The notes below the pieces were generated by a model. It ran no database searches. It had not been told where the DNA came from and saw nothing but the letters and a program-made list of their open reading frames with translations. The position numbers and the translations under genes are program-made. From an uncultured Methylococcaceae bacterium (lineage in GTDB: Bacteria; Pseudomonadota; Gammaproteobacteria; Methylococcales; Methylomonadaceae), in the NCBI GenBank assembly GCA_903939355.1, contig CAJAHC010000150.1, positions 1 to 12,054 of the forward strand: DNA of 12,054 nt. The letters run 5' to 3'. Positions 1 to 8,085 of the stretch are shown in pieces (the stretch's first letter is position 1; every line of letters begins with the position of its first letter).

Positions 1-138
1 CATTAAAGAATTAATCATTGGTAAAATTAATCGAGTATGCTCTTTAGGCGTTAATTCAAAACGTTCGCTGACAATACCATCAATATATAATGCGGCAGAA
101 CAGGAATCCGTCGAGGTTTCTACAGCTAATAATTTCAT
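1..138 (-). CDS. tsaB: TsaB, tRNA threonylcarbamoyladenosine biosynthesis protein (N-terminal part, runs off window)
   Basis: Only the first 46 codons are present; the gene continues past the left edge. The N-terminus reads MKLLAVETSTDSCSAALY, followed by FELTPKEHTRLILPMI. This is the typical start of TsaB (YeaZ), an inactive ASKHA-fold partner of TsaD and TsaE in making the t6A modification of ANN-decoding tRNAs in the cytoplasm. The 'VETST..CS.AL' strand and the 'EHT..ILPM' stretch are the family features seen. The start ATG (136-138) overlaps the TGA of the upstream helicase gene (135-137) as ATGA, which indicates translational coupling. E. coli has the same neighbour order (yoaA-yeaZ). 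If the helicase is really truncated upstream by its in-frame stop, coupling to tsaB could be weakened, and this essential gene would need its own initiation. Confidence 0.9.
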   Translation of the reverse strand, partial: MKLLAVETSTDSCSAALYIDGIVSERFELTPKEHTRLILPMINSLM

Positions 139-2054
139 GACAGGTGCTCTTGTTTAAAAAACTCCTCTACATCCAAAATGTCCCTTGTGCGCTTCATGGG
201 AGGAACGCTATCCAAAAATAACTGTCCATAATATTTTTTTAACAAACGCGGATCACATACCATCAGAACACCTCTATCCGTTACGTCACGAATTAACCGA
301 CCAATTCCCTGCCTTAAAGCAATTACTGCTGTTGGCAGTTGATACTCAAAAAAAGGATTTTTTCCCTGTTGTGTCATTGCTTCTAAACGGGCTTTTAGAA
401 CAGGATCACCGGGAGATGCAAAGGGCAATTTGTCGATAATAACGCAGGATAATGCCTCGCCTCTAACATCAACACCTTCCCAGAAACTTGATGTACCTAA
501 TAAAACTGCATTACCTGCCTCTTTAAACTGTTCCAATAATAATGCTTTTGGACGACTACCTTGAATAAGCAAAGGGTATTTAATTTTTTTTTCCAACAAT
601 TCTGCCGCCTCATTCAGCGCACGATGACTAGTGAACAAAAAGAATGCTCGACCCTTGCTGGCCAGTAGTACGGGTAAAGCAAAATCGACAATAAAAGAAA
701 TAAAATCCGGATCATTTGGTTGCGGCAAGCCTTTTGGGTGATAAAACAGCGATTGATTGGAATAATCAAAAGGACTGCCCCAACTTTTACTAGGTGTGCC
801 ACCAAGCCCAAGATTATTGGTAAAATAATTAAATTTATTTGCAATACTTAAAGTTGCAGACGTAAAAATCCACGCAGCCTGATGTTGTTGCATAAAGCCA
901 TTAAATTCAGAAGCAATATCGAGCGGCGTAAGGCTTAAGGTAAATGTTTTCCTATGTGTTTCATACCAACGTATCCATTTCCCACTTCGATCATCCAGTA
1001 TTAGATTTAATTTCTGGATCATTTCTTCAGCACGTTTGTAACAGGATTCCAGAGCTTTGGTTTTAACTGCTGCTAGTTTTAATTGATCAGCCAAACGCTG
1101 CATTTGCTCTTTAACCGCCCTTAATCCACCAAATATTTTTGGATTATTTTCGATGTCCTGCCACTCACCGCGCCTTAATTCCATACCAAAGGCCAACCTT
1201 AGATCTTTAATTTCATGCTCCATATCTTCACATGCCGTCCGCAAAGCGGGAATATCAGTTGCATCCTTGAATTATTCCATTAAAGCATCTTGTGCCAAAT
1301 CGTTAAGTTGCTTGGCTCCCAGAGTAATCCCCAAAAAATTAGATGCCGTATCCGCTAATTGATGGGCTTCGTCTATGACAACTACCTCAGCATTAGGCAA
1401 TAACTCACCAAATCCGCTATCTCGAAGAGACCAATCCGCACATAATAAATGATGATTTACAACTAAAATATCTGCTTCCTGCGCTTTTTTTCTAGCCTTA
1501 ACCAAAAAGCACTCACTGTAATCTGGACATTCCTGTCCCAAACAGTTATCCAAAGTTGAAGTCGCGTGATACCAAACTGGATCACCTTCAGTTACACCGG
1601 ACATTTCCGAGATATCACCTGACTTGGTTCCCCTTGCCCACAATTTTATTTTAGCCAGTGCAACTGCTTCTTCCTTACTAAAGCCCAAGGTTGAAGTCAG
1701 CGCATTTTGCAATCGGTAGGAACACAAATAATTACTTCTCCCTTTTAACAATGCAGCAAAAAAGGGCATTTTAATAGCTTTACGAATTAAAGGGATATCT
1801 TTGTTAAATAATTGATCCTGAAGGTTTTTTGTTCCTGTGGAAATAATTGATTTTTTGCCAGATAAAATGGCAGGGACTAAATAAGCAAACGTTTTACCCG
1901 TTCCTGTCCCTGCTTCAGCTATCAAGTTCTGTTTTTTTTCAATAGCATCTGCAATTGCCGTGGCCATTTCAACCTGTGCTGAACGGGCCTGATAACCTGA
2001 GATAACTTTTGATAGCTCACCGTCAATGCTAAAAAATTGTTTTGCGTCAGTCAC
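135..2054 (-). pseudogene. yoaA: YoaA/DinG-type Fe-S DNA helicase, interrupted by one in-frame TAA
   Basis: Read through a single TAA at 1272-1274, this is a 639-codon frame, the usual length of YoaA (about 636 aa), an XPD-like superfamily 2 helicase tied to DNA repair. The upstream part (1275-2054, 260 aa) has Walker A AEAGTGTGKT at residues 46-55 and four likely Fe-S cysteines at C111, C171, C176 and C182. The Walker B/DEAH box is at residues 228-231. After the stop the same frame continues, with no shift, through SATL (399-402), GTSSFWEGVDV (520-530, motif V) and QGIGRLIR (582-589, motif VI). Without readthrough, the product would keep the ATP site and Fe-S ligands but lose the second helicase domain. 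The codon is probably a point mutation of CAA or GAA, or a sequencing error. Restart is possible in principle (TTG at 1242-1244), but no strong ribosome site was seen. The 3' end overlaps tsaB by 4 bases. Symbol assigned from length, motifs and neighbour; DinG is the main alternative. Confidence 0.85.
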
Positions 2055-2237
2055 TAAGTTTTATGCCGGTCAGATGAAGCAAAAAAAGCCGTAAATGGCA
2101 ATTTATGAAAGAGTTAAGAGCTTAACGTATCGGCTATATATAACCAACAATAATTCAAACAATCAGTTAGGCAAACAGCTTGGGTTCAGTTTCAGTACCG
2201 AAAGATTCAGTTTTTGCCTTTACTACCTACAATCTAA
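2055..2237. other. Spacer between cysN and the helicase gene
   Basis: This AT-rich 183-base spacer has no ORF. It contains a 7-bp inverted repeat with arms 2169-2175 and 2213-2219 (AGGCAAA/TTTGCCT) separated by 37 bases. TTCAGT occurs three times within it. No clear intrinsic terminator for cysN or promoter for the helicase gene could be picked out by eye, so whether the two are cotranscribed is open. Confidence 0.4.
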
Positions 2238-3863
2238 TTAATAAATAATCTTTTGATCTTTTAAGACGCTATAGATAGCATCTATAGACTCATTGTCCGC
2301 ATCAAAAGTGAGCTCAGCCAAATCAGCACTATAATTTACGCACAAACAAATTAAACCAGCATCTTTAATGGCTCCAATTAGCACTGAATTTTGAGTTTCC
2401 AAAACGGTTGTCGCATGGCCATTATCAAATAACTTTCTTTCTAGTTTGTAGGCCATATTTTTACTAGTCGACCCTCTTAACGCAATGGCAATAGCTTTCT
2501 GACTATATCGAGCAGCCCGTTCCGCGTTACTAACGAATGGTAAGTCTTCAGCGTCACTCTCTCCACTAATCATACCTGCGCCGACAGTTCGATTACTCAA
2601 ACGATCAATAATGATAAAAGCACCCGTACCTTTATTGGTCTTATATGCATCAAACACAACAGGCGCATTAACAGTTACTGTACAAGAGCCAATCTCATTA
2701 AGCTGTAACTCAAAGGCATCATGGTGCTCCAGTGTGTTAACATCAATTCTATGATGTATCAAGGCAATGGAACCGGAAACGCTTCGGGTTGCTAACTTAA
2801 AAGTATATTGACGACCTGGCGTTAAAGCTTTTTCATCCATCCAAACGACAGTTGCAATAAATTTATCAGCCACTATCGTCGATTGTTTTTCTGTACCAAT
2901 GAGCAAGTCACCACGACTAACGTCAATTTCATTTTCCAATGTTAAAGTGACAGCCATGGGTGGGTAAGCTTCTTCAAGCTCACCATCATAAGTGACGATC
3001 GCCTTTATTTTGCTGCTTTTACCGGAAGGCATGGCTATGATGTGATCACCTTTTTTAAAAACTCCCGAAGCGACTGTTCCACAAAAGCCACGAAAATCGA
3101 GGTTTGGTCGATTAACATATTGAACAGGAAAACGGGCATCATTAAAATTATGATCATTAGCAATTTCGACGCTATTAAGTGCCTCCATTAATGGCTTACC
3201 AGTAAACCAAGGCATATTTTCACTACGATTTACAACATTATCACCATCCAAAGCAGAAAGCGGGATAAAGTAAATGTCTTTTAAATCCAGTGTCTTGGTG
3301 AACTCAAGATAATCGCATTGAATTTTCTCGAAAATTTCTTCGCTGTAACCCACCAAATCCATTTTATTAATGGCAACGAAAATATGTTTAATGCCTAATA
3401 AAGAAGCAATAAAACTATGTCGTTTAGTTTGTGTTTGAACCCCATAACGCGCGTCTACCAAAATAATAGCTAAATCACAAGTTGAGGCTCCTGTGGCCAT
3501 ATTGCGCGTATATTGCTCGTGTCCTGGTGTATCAGCGATAATAAACTTACGTGTAGATGTTGAAAAATACCGATAAGCAACGTCAATAGTAATACCTTGT
3601 TCACGCTCGGCTTGCAAACCATCAACCAACAAAGCCAAATCTATTTTACCTGCACCGGTAGTGCCTGATTTAACACTATCTGCCTGCACCGCGGCCAATT
3701 GATCCTCATAAATCATTTTAGAATCATGAAGCAAACGTCCTATCAATGTGCTTTTTCCATCATCGACATTGCCACAAGTTAAAAACCGCAACAACTCTTT
3801 GTTCTCATGCTGTGCTAAATAAGCATCAATATCGGTACTGATTAAATCGGATTGGTGGGACAT
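2238..3863 (-). CDS. cysN: CysN, sulfate adenylyltransferase GTPase subunit, with degenerate APS-kinase-like tail
   Basis: CysN is the GTPase subunit that drives CysD to form APS (adenylylsulfate) from ATP and sulfate in assimilatory sulfate reduction. The GTPase motifs are intact: GNVDDGKS (31-38), DTPGH (111-115), NKMD (166-169) and SAL (203-205). EF-Tu-like beta-barrel domains follow to about residue 440. At 541 aa it is longer than CysN of E. coli (475) and shorter than CysNC fusions (about 630). The extra tail, about 449-541, resembles an APS kinase domain: ERAARY, then [10 protein letters not shown] at 474-483 and [10 protein letters not shown] at 500-509. Where the kinase P-loop GLSGSGKST is expected, only GSTSKN remains, and the middle of the kinase is missing. 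The tail therefore cannot bind ATP in the usual way. The ATG lies 62 bases after the cysD stop, consistent with a cysDN operon. No cysC or cysH is in the window. Confidence 0.95.
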   Translation of the reverse strand: MSHQSDLISTDIDAYLAQHENKELLRFLTCGNVDDGKSTLIGRLLHDSKMIYEDQLAAVQADSVKSGTTGAGKIDLALLVDGLQAEREQGITIDVAYRYFSTSTRKFIIADTPGHEQYTRNMATGASTCDLAIILVDARYGVQTQTKRHSFIASLLGIKHIFVAINKMDLVGYSEEIFEKIQCDYLEFTKTLDLKDIYFIPLSALDGDNVVNRSENMPWFTGKPLMEALNSVEIANDHNFNDARFPVQYVNRPNLDFRGFCGTVASGVFKKGDHIIAMPSGKSSKIKAIVTYDGELEEAYPPMAVTLTLENEIDVSRGDLLIGTEKQSTIVADKFIATVVWMDEKALTPGRQYTFKLATRSVSGSIALIHHRIDVNTLEHHDAFELQLNEIGSCTVTVNAPVVFDAYKTNKGTGAFIIIDRLSNRTVGAGMISGESDAEDLPFVSNAERAARYSQKAIAIALRGSTSKNMAYKLERKLFDNGHATTVLETQNSVLIGAIKDAGLICLCVNYSADLAELTFDADNESIDAIYSVLKDQKIIY

Positions 3864-3925
3864 GATTTTCTCTGAAGTTCTGTTATGGGTAAAGTGATTA
3901 AGCTTTTATTGGCAATAGCCTTCAC

Positions 3926-4834
3926 TCAAAAGTAGCCTTCGCGCTTTTTCTGCTCCATCGATCCTGATTGATCATGATCAATCAGTCGTCCCTGGCGTTC
4001 AGAAGTAGTTGTTAGCAGCATTTCCTGGATAATTTCTGGCAAAGTCGTGGCAGTTGACTCAACCGCACCAGTTAAGGGATAACAACCTAAGGTACGAAAA
4101 CGCACTTTTTTCATTTCAATCTTTTCACTCGGTCCGATAGGCATTCGCTCATCATCAACCATAATTAACATCCCGTCTCGATTAACGACCGGACGATCTT
4201 TAGCAAAATATAAGGGGACAATAGGTATATTTTCCAAATGAATATATTGCCAAATATCCAGTTCCGTCCAGTTTGACAAGGGAAAAACACGAATACTTTC
4301 ACCTTTATCTATCTTGCCATTATAGATATTCCATAATTCTGGACGCTGGTTTTTCGGATCCCAACGATGATTTTTATCACGAAACGAATAAACGCGTTCT
4401 TTAGCTCGGGATTTTTCCTCATCACGGCGAGCACCACCAAACGCTGCATCAAACTGATATTTATCTAGCGCTTGCTTAAGACCATCCGTTTTCATAACAT
4501 CCGTATGTTTCTTACTCCCGTGAGTAAAAGGGCCGATACCTTGATCAACGCCATCCTGATTAACATGTATCAGTAATTCAAGACCCAGTTTTTCAACCAA
4601 CTGATCTCGAAACTCAATCATTTCCTTAAATTTCCAAGTGGTATCCACATGTAACAATGGAAACGGTGGTTTGCCAGGGAAAAATGCCTTCATAGTCAGA
4701 TGTAACATAACCGCAGAATCTTTTCCAACGGAATACAACATCACAGGACGTTCAAATTCAGCCGCTACTTCACGAATAATATGAATGCTCTCAGCTTCCA
4801 GTTCTTTAAGATGTGTTAATTTATGATCAGTCAT
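3926..4834 (-). CDS. cysD: CysD, sulfate adenylyltransferase subunit 2
   Basis: CysD is the catalytic adenylyl-transferring subunit of ATP sulfurylase and works as a complex with CysN. The 302 aa match the E. coli protein length. A PP-loop motif of the ATP pyrophosphatase fold is seen as SVGKDS at residues 35-40. The conserved [15 protein letters not shown] block lies near 133-147, and the family ending [11 protein letters not shown] is complete. The ATG at 4832-4834 is preceded by GGA about 10 bases upstream on the minus strand. It is the first gene of the cysDN unit and diverges from mlaC. A perfect palindrome at 4869-4888 sits in its leader region. The usual regulator of such genes in enterobacteria is CysB, but no CysB site could be assigned by eye. 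Confidence 0.97.
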   Translation of the reverse strand: MTDHKLTHLKELEAESIHIIREVAAEFERPVMLYSVGKDSAVMLHLTMKAFFPGKPPFPLLHVDTTWKFKEMIEFRDQLVEKLGLELLIHVNQDGVDQGIGPFTHGSKKHTDVMKTDGLKQALDKYQFDAAFGGARRDEEKSRAKERVYSFRDKNHRWDPKNQRPELWNIYNGKIDKGESIRVFPLSNWTELDIWQYIHLENIPIVPLYFAKDRPVVNRDGMLIMVDDERMPIGPSEKIEMKKVRFRTLGCYPLTGAVESTATTLPEIIQEMLLTTTSERQGRLIDHDQSGSMEQKKREGYF

Positions 4835-5275
4835 TAAAAGTCCATCGGGAGAAGATTGTCACATATGCTTATTGGGCATTCCCAATAAAATCCAGCCATT
4901 TTAATTTGAACTGGCAGTTAATACCAGTCATCCCTGATAAATTAGCAGTTTTTCTACCTTAAAATTAGGACGCTAGCATTTACATTCAATAATACAGTCA
5001 TTTTTACTCCTGTATCACCAGTTAATATATCTATCAAATCCTATAATTATTATCACGTGAATGTAACTGCTTTACTCAAGATAAGGTCGAAATAAAAGCT
5101 ACTATATCTATGGGTGCCCTAAAATTTAATTAGATGATTCTTCAGAAATTAGCGAGATATAGGTATTCATACTAATAGACATCACTTGTATTTATAAGCA
5201 TCATGATCTCAATAGTAAATAGTGTGATCCACTACCGATAACTACTACACCAACAATATTTATAGGCCAAAAATA
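4835..5275. other. Divergent intergenic region between cysD and mlaC
   Basis: This 441-base AT-rich spacer must contain the promoters of cysD (leftward) and mlaC (rightward). No ORF of interest was found. Visible structure is a perfect palindrome at 4869-4888 (listed separately) and a shorter dyad, ACTGG/CCAGT with a 9-base loop, near 4909-4928. No promoter hexamer pair was good enough to call. Confidence 0.5.
4869..4888. promoter_or_regulatory. Perfect inverted repeat upstream of cysD
   Basis: Arms TTATTGGG (4869-4876) and CCCAATAA (4881-4888) pair perfectly, 8 of 8, around a 4-base centre. It lies 35 bases upstream of the cysD ATG. It could be a leader-RNA hairpin affecting cysD expression or an operator for a dimeric regulator. 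In RNA of either strand it would form a stable small stem-loop. There is no gene upstream on the plus strand that it could terminate. Confidence 0.45.
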
Positions 5276-5917
5276 ATGAAAAATAAAAATGGACACTTTG
5301 AAATACCAAGTTTTTTAATACTCCTATTTATCTTTATGCTTGCTCCCAAAGGAATAGCTGGCGAAATAGAGGCTCCTCAAAAAATTATCCAAAATATTTC
5401 AGATATACTGCAAAAAAAATTACAAGATCCTTCATTTACTAACAATTTCTCTCAAGTTACAGTATTTGTTAATAACGTGATTGAGCCACATGTTGATTTT
5501 GACAAAATAGCCCCTCTAGTACTTGGAAAAAATTGGAAAACAGCCACCCAATTAGAACAAGAACGCTTTAAACAAGAATTCCGAACATTGTTAGTACGAA
5601 TATATTCTAGAGCGTTTGTAGAATATAAACATTGGTCTATCAGTTTCCAACCACTCGAACTACCTAATAATGCGACTAAAACAATTGTAAAAACTATTGT
5701 TTTCCAACCCGATCAGCAGGCAGTTGATGTTAGTTACCGAATGCTTTTAAATAATGGTAAGTGGAAAGTTTATGACATTATGATCGATGGGGTAAGTTTG
5801 ATAACTAACTACCGCTCTGCTTTTAGTAATCTAATTCAAAGCAAAGGAACATTAAATGCGGTAATTGATGATCTTGCCAAACGTAATGCTAAAGCACTAG
5901 CTGTCAAAAAATCCTAA
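5276..5917 (+). CDS. mlaC: MlaC/Ttg2D-family periplasmic phospholipid-binding protein
   Basis: This family carries phospholipids across the periplasm between the outer-membrane MlaA complex and the inner-membrane MlaFEDB ABC transporter, helping keep outer-membrane lipid asymmetry. At 213 aa it is close to E. coli MlaC (211). The N-terminus is a signal peptide with a hydrophobic core at 12-24 and likely cleavage after GIAG (29). Family signatures are VIEPHVDFDKIAPLVLGKNW at about 68-87, then ERFKQEFRTLLVRIYSRAF (96-114) and W.V.D..IDGVSL..NYR...S (163-184). The start is preceded by AGG about 10 bases upstream. It is an orphan: no mlaF, mlaE, mlaD or mlaB in the window, so the rest of the system would lie elsewhere. 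The symbol reflects family membership; paralogues exist in hopanoid-transport clusters. Confidence 0.88.
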   Translation: MKNKNGHFEIPSFLILLFIFMLAPKGIAGEIEAPQKIIQNISDILQKKLQDPSFTNNFSQVTVFVNNVIEPHVDFDKIAPLVLGKNWKTATQLEQERFKQEFRTLLVRIYSRAFVEYKHWSISFQPLELPNNATKTIVKTIVFQPDQQAVDVSYRMLLNNGKWKVYDIMIDGVSLITNYRSAFSNLIQSKGTLNAVIDDLAKRNAKALAVKKS

Positions 5918-5923
5918 GTTAGG

Positions 5924-6172
5924 ATGTCTAACTTCTCAGTTAGTCTTGTTATTTATTTTCTCCTCTTATCATTGTCGAGTGCCACGGACTTTTTCGCGTT
6001 AACAGTTATAGCAAACAAACGCTACGAACAATCTGACCAAAATATTATTTTAAAGTTACAAGAGACAATAGATCAATTGAAGAATGCTACAGAACTAGAA
6101 AAAATAACAGGCATTAATGATTGGCGAATTCAACTCTACTATCCAATCCATCACGTTGACGTCGGCGCTTAG
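5924..6172 (+). CDS. Small unrecognised ORF with hydrophobic N-terminus, possibly truncated
   Basis: This 82-aa frame starts 6 bases after the mlaC stop. Residues about 5-20 (SVSLVIYFLLLSLSSA) form a hydrophobic, signal-like segment. Residues about 32-62 are polar and helix-prone (ILKLQETIDQLKNATELEK). I do not recognise the family. The AGG before the ATG is almost touching it, which is poor spacing for a ribosome site, so translation may be weak or depend on mlaC. The last codons run into the richer-G+C island that begins near 6150, so the original C-terminus may have been replaced. It could be a genuine small secreted or membrane protein, a remnant, or chance. Confidence 0.35.
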   Translation: MSNFSVSLVIYFLLLSLSSATDFFALTVIANKRYEQSDQNIILKLQETIDQLKNATELEKITGINDWRIQLYYPIHHVDVGA

Positions 6173-6640
6173 TGCAATAACCATGACTATAGTTGCCATG
6201 GTTATTTCCAATTTCTGTGATTTGCGGGCCGACATCGTCGGCCCGCATTCTCGTTTGGCCTCTTTCCTAGTGCCCATGTCATTCTGCCTCTTGCAACCAG
6301 CAGGACAATTCTGCAACATCACTGACAATTTCATGAAACTGCTTAAGAGGAAGTAAAAGCAACCCTTCCCGCAAAAAAGCCTATTCCGCAATCGTAAGTC
6401 GAGGTATTTCGGCGAGCCGTCGACAACAACCATCACAACACATACGACATGGCCAATCGAGGTTATCTTCACTGATAGATCTTACGCGATCATCGAGGCT
6501 AACAAGCTCACTGAAGCTGAGTTAATTGGCATAGCTACCCAGTGCCAAGACGCAGATATGGTCGACAATGCGGCTTTTTCGACCATCAATCCAATACTCA
6601 ACCACTCCATCAATACACTTAGCCGGACCTTGTAAATTAT
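6173..6640. pseudogene. Decayed accessory block with broken frames on both strands
   Basis: No intact gene was found here. Sample 60-base lines counted by hand give about 43-55% G+C, against about 38% for a line in mlaC. On the plus strand a frame runs 6117-6635 with a single in-frame TAA at 6354-6356, but nothing in it is recognisable. On the minus strand the codon-aligned frame runs from about 6641 to 6282 with internal stops at 6522-6524 (TAA) and 6381-6383 (TAG), ending at 6279-6281 (TGA). Its first segment, at 6570-6641, reads HNLQGPAKCIDG and then EYWIDGRKSR. This resembles one unit of proteins made of GPA..x.DG..x.W..G..HR repeats. The following segments (DWPCRMCCDGCCRRL; LLLLPLKQFHEIVSDV) look protein-like but are unrecognised. 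The best reading is a minus-strand pseudogene. Confidence 0.35.
6223..6247. repeat. Strong GC-rich hairpin (11-bp perfect stem, 3-base loop)
   Basis: The arms at 6223-6233 and 6237-6247 (TGCGGGCCGAC / GTCGGCCCGCA) pair perfectly around ATC. It is the most stable hairpin noticed in the window. It is not followed by a T-run on either strand, so it is not a standard intrinsic terminator. It could be a dispersed extragenic palindrome or a structural relic of a mobile element. Confidence 0.6.
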
Positions 6641-6730
6641 GACGTCACCCTTGTAAGACTGACAGTAAATATAAATTTATATGTTGTTATTTAGAGCATA
6701 TAAAAGTATATTTTTTACTAAGATGTTTTT

Positions 6731-6759
6731 TTGACTGATTATTAACAGACCCTTATTTT
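6731..6759 (+). promoter_or_regulatory. Candidate sigma-70 promoter for the first cbpA-cbpM operon
   Basis: TTGACT (6731-6736) and TATTTT (6754-6759) are separated by exactly 17 bases and lie 55 bases before the cbpA start. The -35 matches 5 of 6 consensus bases and the -10 matches 4 of 6. The surroundings are AT-rich, so a chance match is possible. Confidence 0.4.
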
Positions 6760-6814
6760 TAGGTTAGGCATCCTACTTAATACTCGACCATAAGCACATA
6801 ATTAAAAAATCGGT

Positions 6815-7765
6815 ATGGAATATAAAGATTACTACAAAGTGATGGGGCTTACGCGTGATGCCAGCCAAGATGAGGTTAAACGTGCTTATCGTAAATTAGC
6901 GCGTAAATATCATCCAGATGTTAGCAAAGAAAGCGATGCTGAAGCAAAGTTTAAAGAACTGGGCGAGGCTTACGAAGTTCTAAAAAATCCTGAAAAAAGA
7001 GCAGCCTATAATCAATTAGGCGCAAACTGGCAAGGCGGACAAGATTTTAATCCCCCTCCAAATTGGGATGAAGGTTTTGAATTTAAAGGCGGCGGCTTTA
7101 GTGACGACAAGGCAACTTCGTTTAATGATTTCTTTGAACACTTATTTAGCCAGTCAGGCCATCAAAATCATAGCAAGGCTCATCAAACTGTTAATGCCTC
7201 AGGAAGCGACAGTCATGCCAAAATCCACATCGATTTGGAAGACAGTTTTCATGGTTTAACACGTAACATTTCTCTCAGCGCTCCCGAATTAAATCCACAA
7301 GGACAGCTTCAGGTTAAACATCGCAGTCTTAATATCAAAATACCAAAAGGAATCAAGGCAGGCCAACATATTAAACTAGCAGGACAAGGAAATCCGGGGG
7401 TTAATCAAGGCAAACCAGGTAACTTGTTTCTTGAAATAGTATTCAATAACCACCCCTTGTTTCGCTTAGTCGACACCGACATTTACATGGATCTCCCCGT
7501 TACACCCTGGGAAGCCGCTTTAGGGACTCAAATCACTATTCCTACACCCTTAGGTTCAGTTGATCTAAAAATCCCTCCTAATTCAAAGCAAGGAGGTAAG
7601 TTACGTTTGACAGGACGTGGACTACCAACACAAGTGCCAGGTCATTTTTATGTCATACTCCAACTGGTACTGCCTGCTGCTGATAGTGAAAAAGCAAAAG
7701 CACTTTACCAAACAATGCATGATGAGCTTGATTTTAATCCTCGAGATCCTTTAAAGATTCCATAA
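6815..7765 (+). CDS. cbpA: CbpA, DnaJ-type co-chaperone (copy 1)
   Basis: CbpA is a class II Hsp40: it hands substrates to DnaK and stimulates its ATPase, and in E. coli it also binds curved DNA in stationary phase. The 316-aa protein has an N-terminal J domain (about 1-70) with the essential HPD at 33-35. A Gly/Phe-rich linker follows (about 69-105, with GFEFKGGGF). Two C-terminal substrate-binding domains run from about 135 to 300, including SLNIKIPKGIKAGQHIKLAGQG and PVTPWEAALG. No zinc-finger CxxCxGxG repeats are present, which separates it from DnaJ. The start codon is preceded by only ATCGGT, a weak ribosome site. The stop lies 2 bases before cbpM copy 1. The protein is about three quarters identical, by eye, to the second copy at 10829-11785. 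Confidence 0.95.
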   Translation: MEYKDYYKVMGLTRDASQDEVKRAYRKLARKYHPDVSKESDAEAKFKELGEAYEVLKNPEKRAAYNQLGANWQGGQDFNPPPNWDEGFEFKGGGFSDDKATSFNDFFEHLFSQSGHQNHSKAHQTVNASGSDSHAKIHIDLEDSFHGLTRNISLSAPELNPQGQLQVKHRSLNIKIPKGIKAGQHIKLAGQGNPGVNQGKPGNLFLEIVFNNHPLFRLVDTDIYMDLPVTPWEAALGTQITIPTPLGSVDLKIPPNSKQGGKLRLTGRGLPTQVPGHFYVILQLVLPAADSEKAKALYQTMHDELDFNPRDPLKIP

Positions 7766-7767
7766 CC

Positions 7768-8085
7768 ATGAATTCAAATAACATACTATTAGTTCACTCA
7801 GGAACTGTCATTGAAGATGACCGATTAACCTTAGAGCAGCTTTGTGAGGCTTGCAACGTCTCTGTAGAATGGATACATAGTCTTATTGAAGAAAGTATTA
7901 TTGAGCCTCACGGACAGGATATACAGCTCTGGCGCTTTTCAGGAGCGTGCCTTATCCGTGTCCGGAAAGCCGTCAGATTACAACATGACTTAGGGGTTAA
8001 TCTTGCCGGCATTGCGTTGGCTCTGGATTTAATTGGAGAAATTGAGAGTCTTCGTGAGCAAATGAAAATGCTCAGTCAGTCTTAA
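7768..8085 (+). CDS. cbpM: CbpM, chaperone modulator of CbpA (copy 1)
   Basis: CbpM binds the J domain of CbpA and inhibits its co-chaperone and DNA-binding activities. The 105-aa length is close to E. coli CbpM (101). A MerR-like helix-turn-helix region is visible at about 20-47 (LTLEQLCEACNVSVEWIHSLIEE). After it come LWRFSG and the C-terminal helix with DLGVNLAGIALALDLI. It begins 2 bases after the cbpA stop, so the two are surely cotranscribed and probably coupled. In copy 2 the junction is instead a 4-base overlap with a GTG start. Confidence 0.92.
   Translation: MNSNNILLVHSGTVIEDDRLTLEQLCEACNVSVEWIHSLIEESIIEPHGQDIQLWRFSGACLIRVRKAVRLQHDLGVNLAGIALALDLIGEIESLREQMKMLSQS

Noticed and set aside
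185..439. Plus-strand 84-aa frame
   Set aside because: It lies wholly antisense to conserved helicase motif V and VI sequence and has no family features of its own.
1272..1274. Programmed recoding (selenocysteine or pyrrolysine) at the helicase stop
   Set aside because: The codon is TAA, which neither system uses, and no recoding structure was seen.
2169..2219. Possible cysN terminator from the AGGCAAA/TTTGCCT inverted repeat
   Set aside because: The loop of 37 bases is long and no clean U-run follows a stable stem on the minus strand.
6173..6640. Insertion sequence or transposon
   Set aside because: No DDE or tyrosine/serine recombinase motif, terminal inverted repeats or target duplication could be identified around the block.
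6669..6682. AT-only palindrome ATATAAATTTATAT
   Set aside because: A 14-base AT palindrome is not surprising in such AT-rich DNA and nothing else supports a function.
7068..7259. Out-of-frame 63-aa frame inside cbpA copy 1 (with a similar one at 11341-11580 in copy 2)
   Set aside because: The counterpart in the other copy exists only because the two cbpA genes are paralogous. It overlaps conserved CbpA sequence and lacks a ribosome site.
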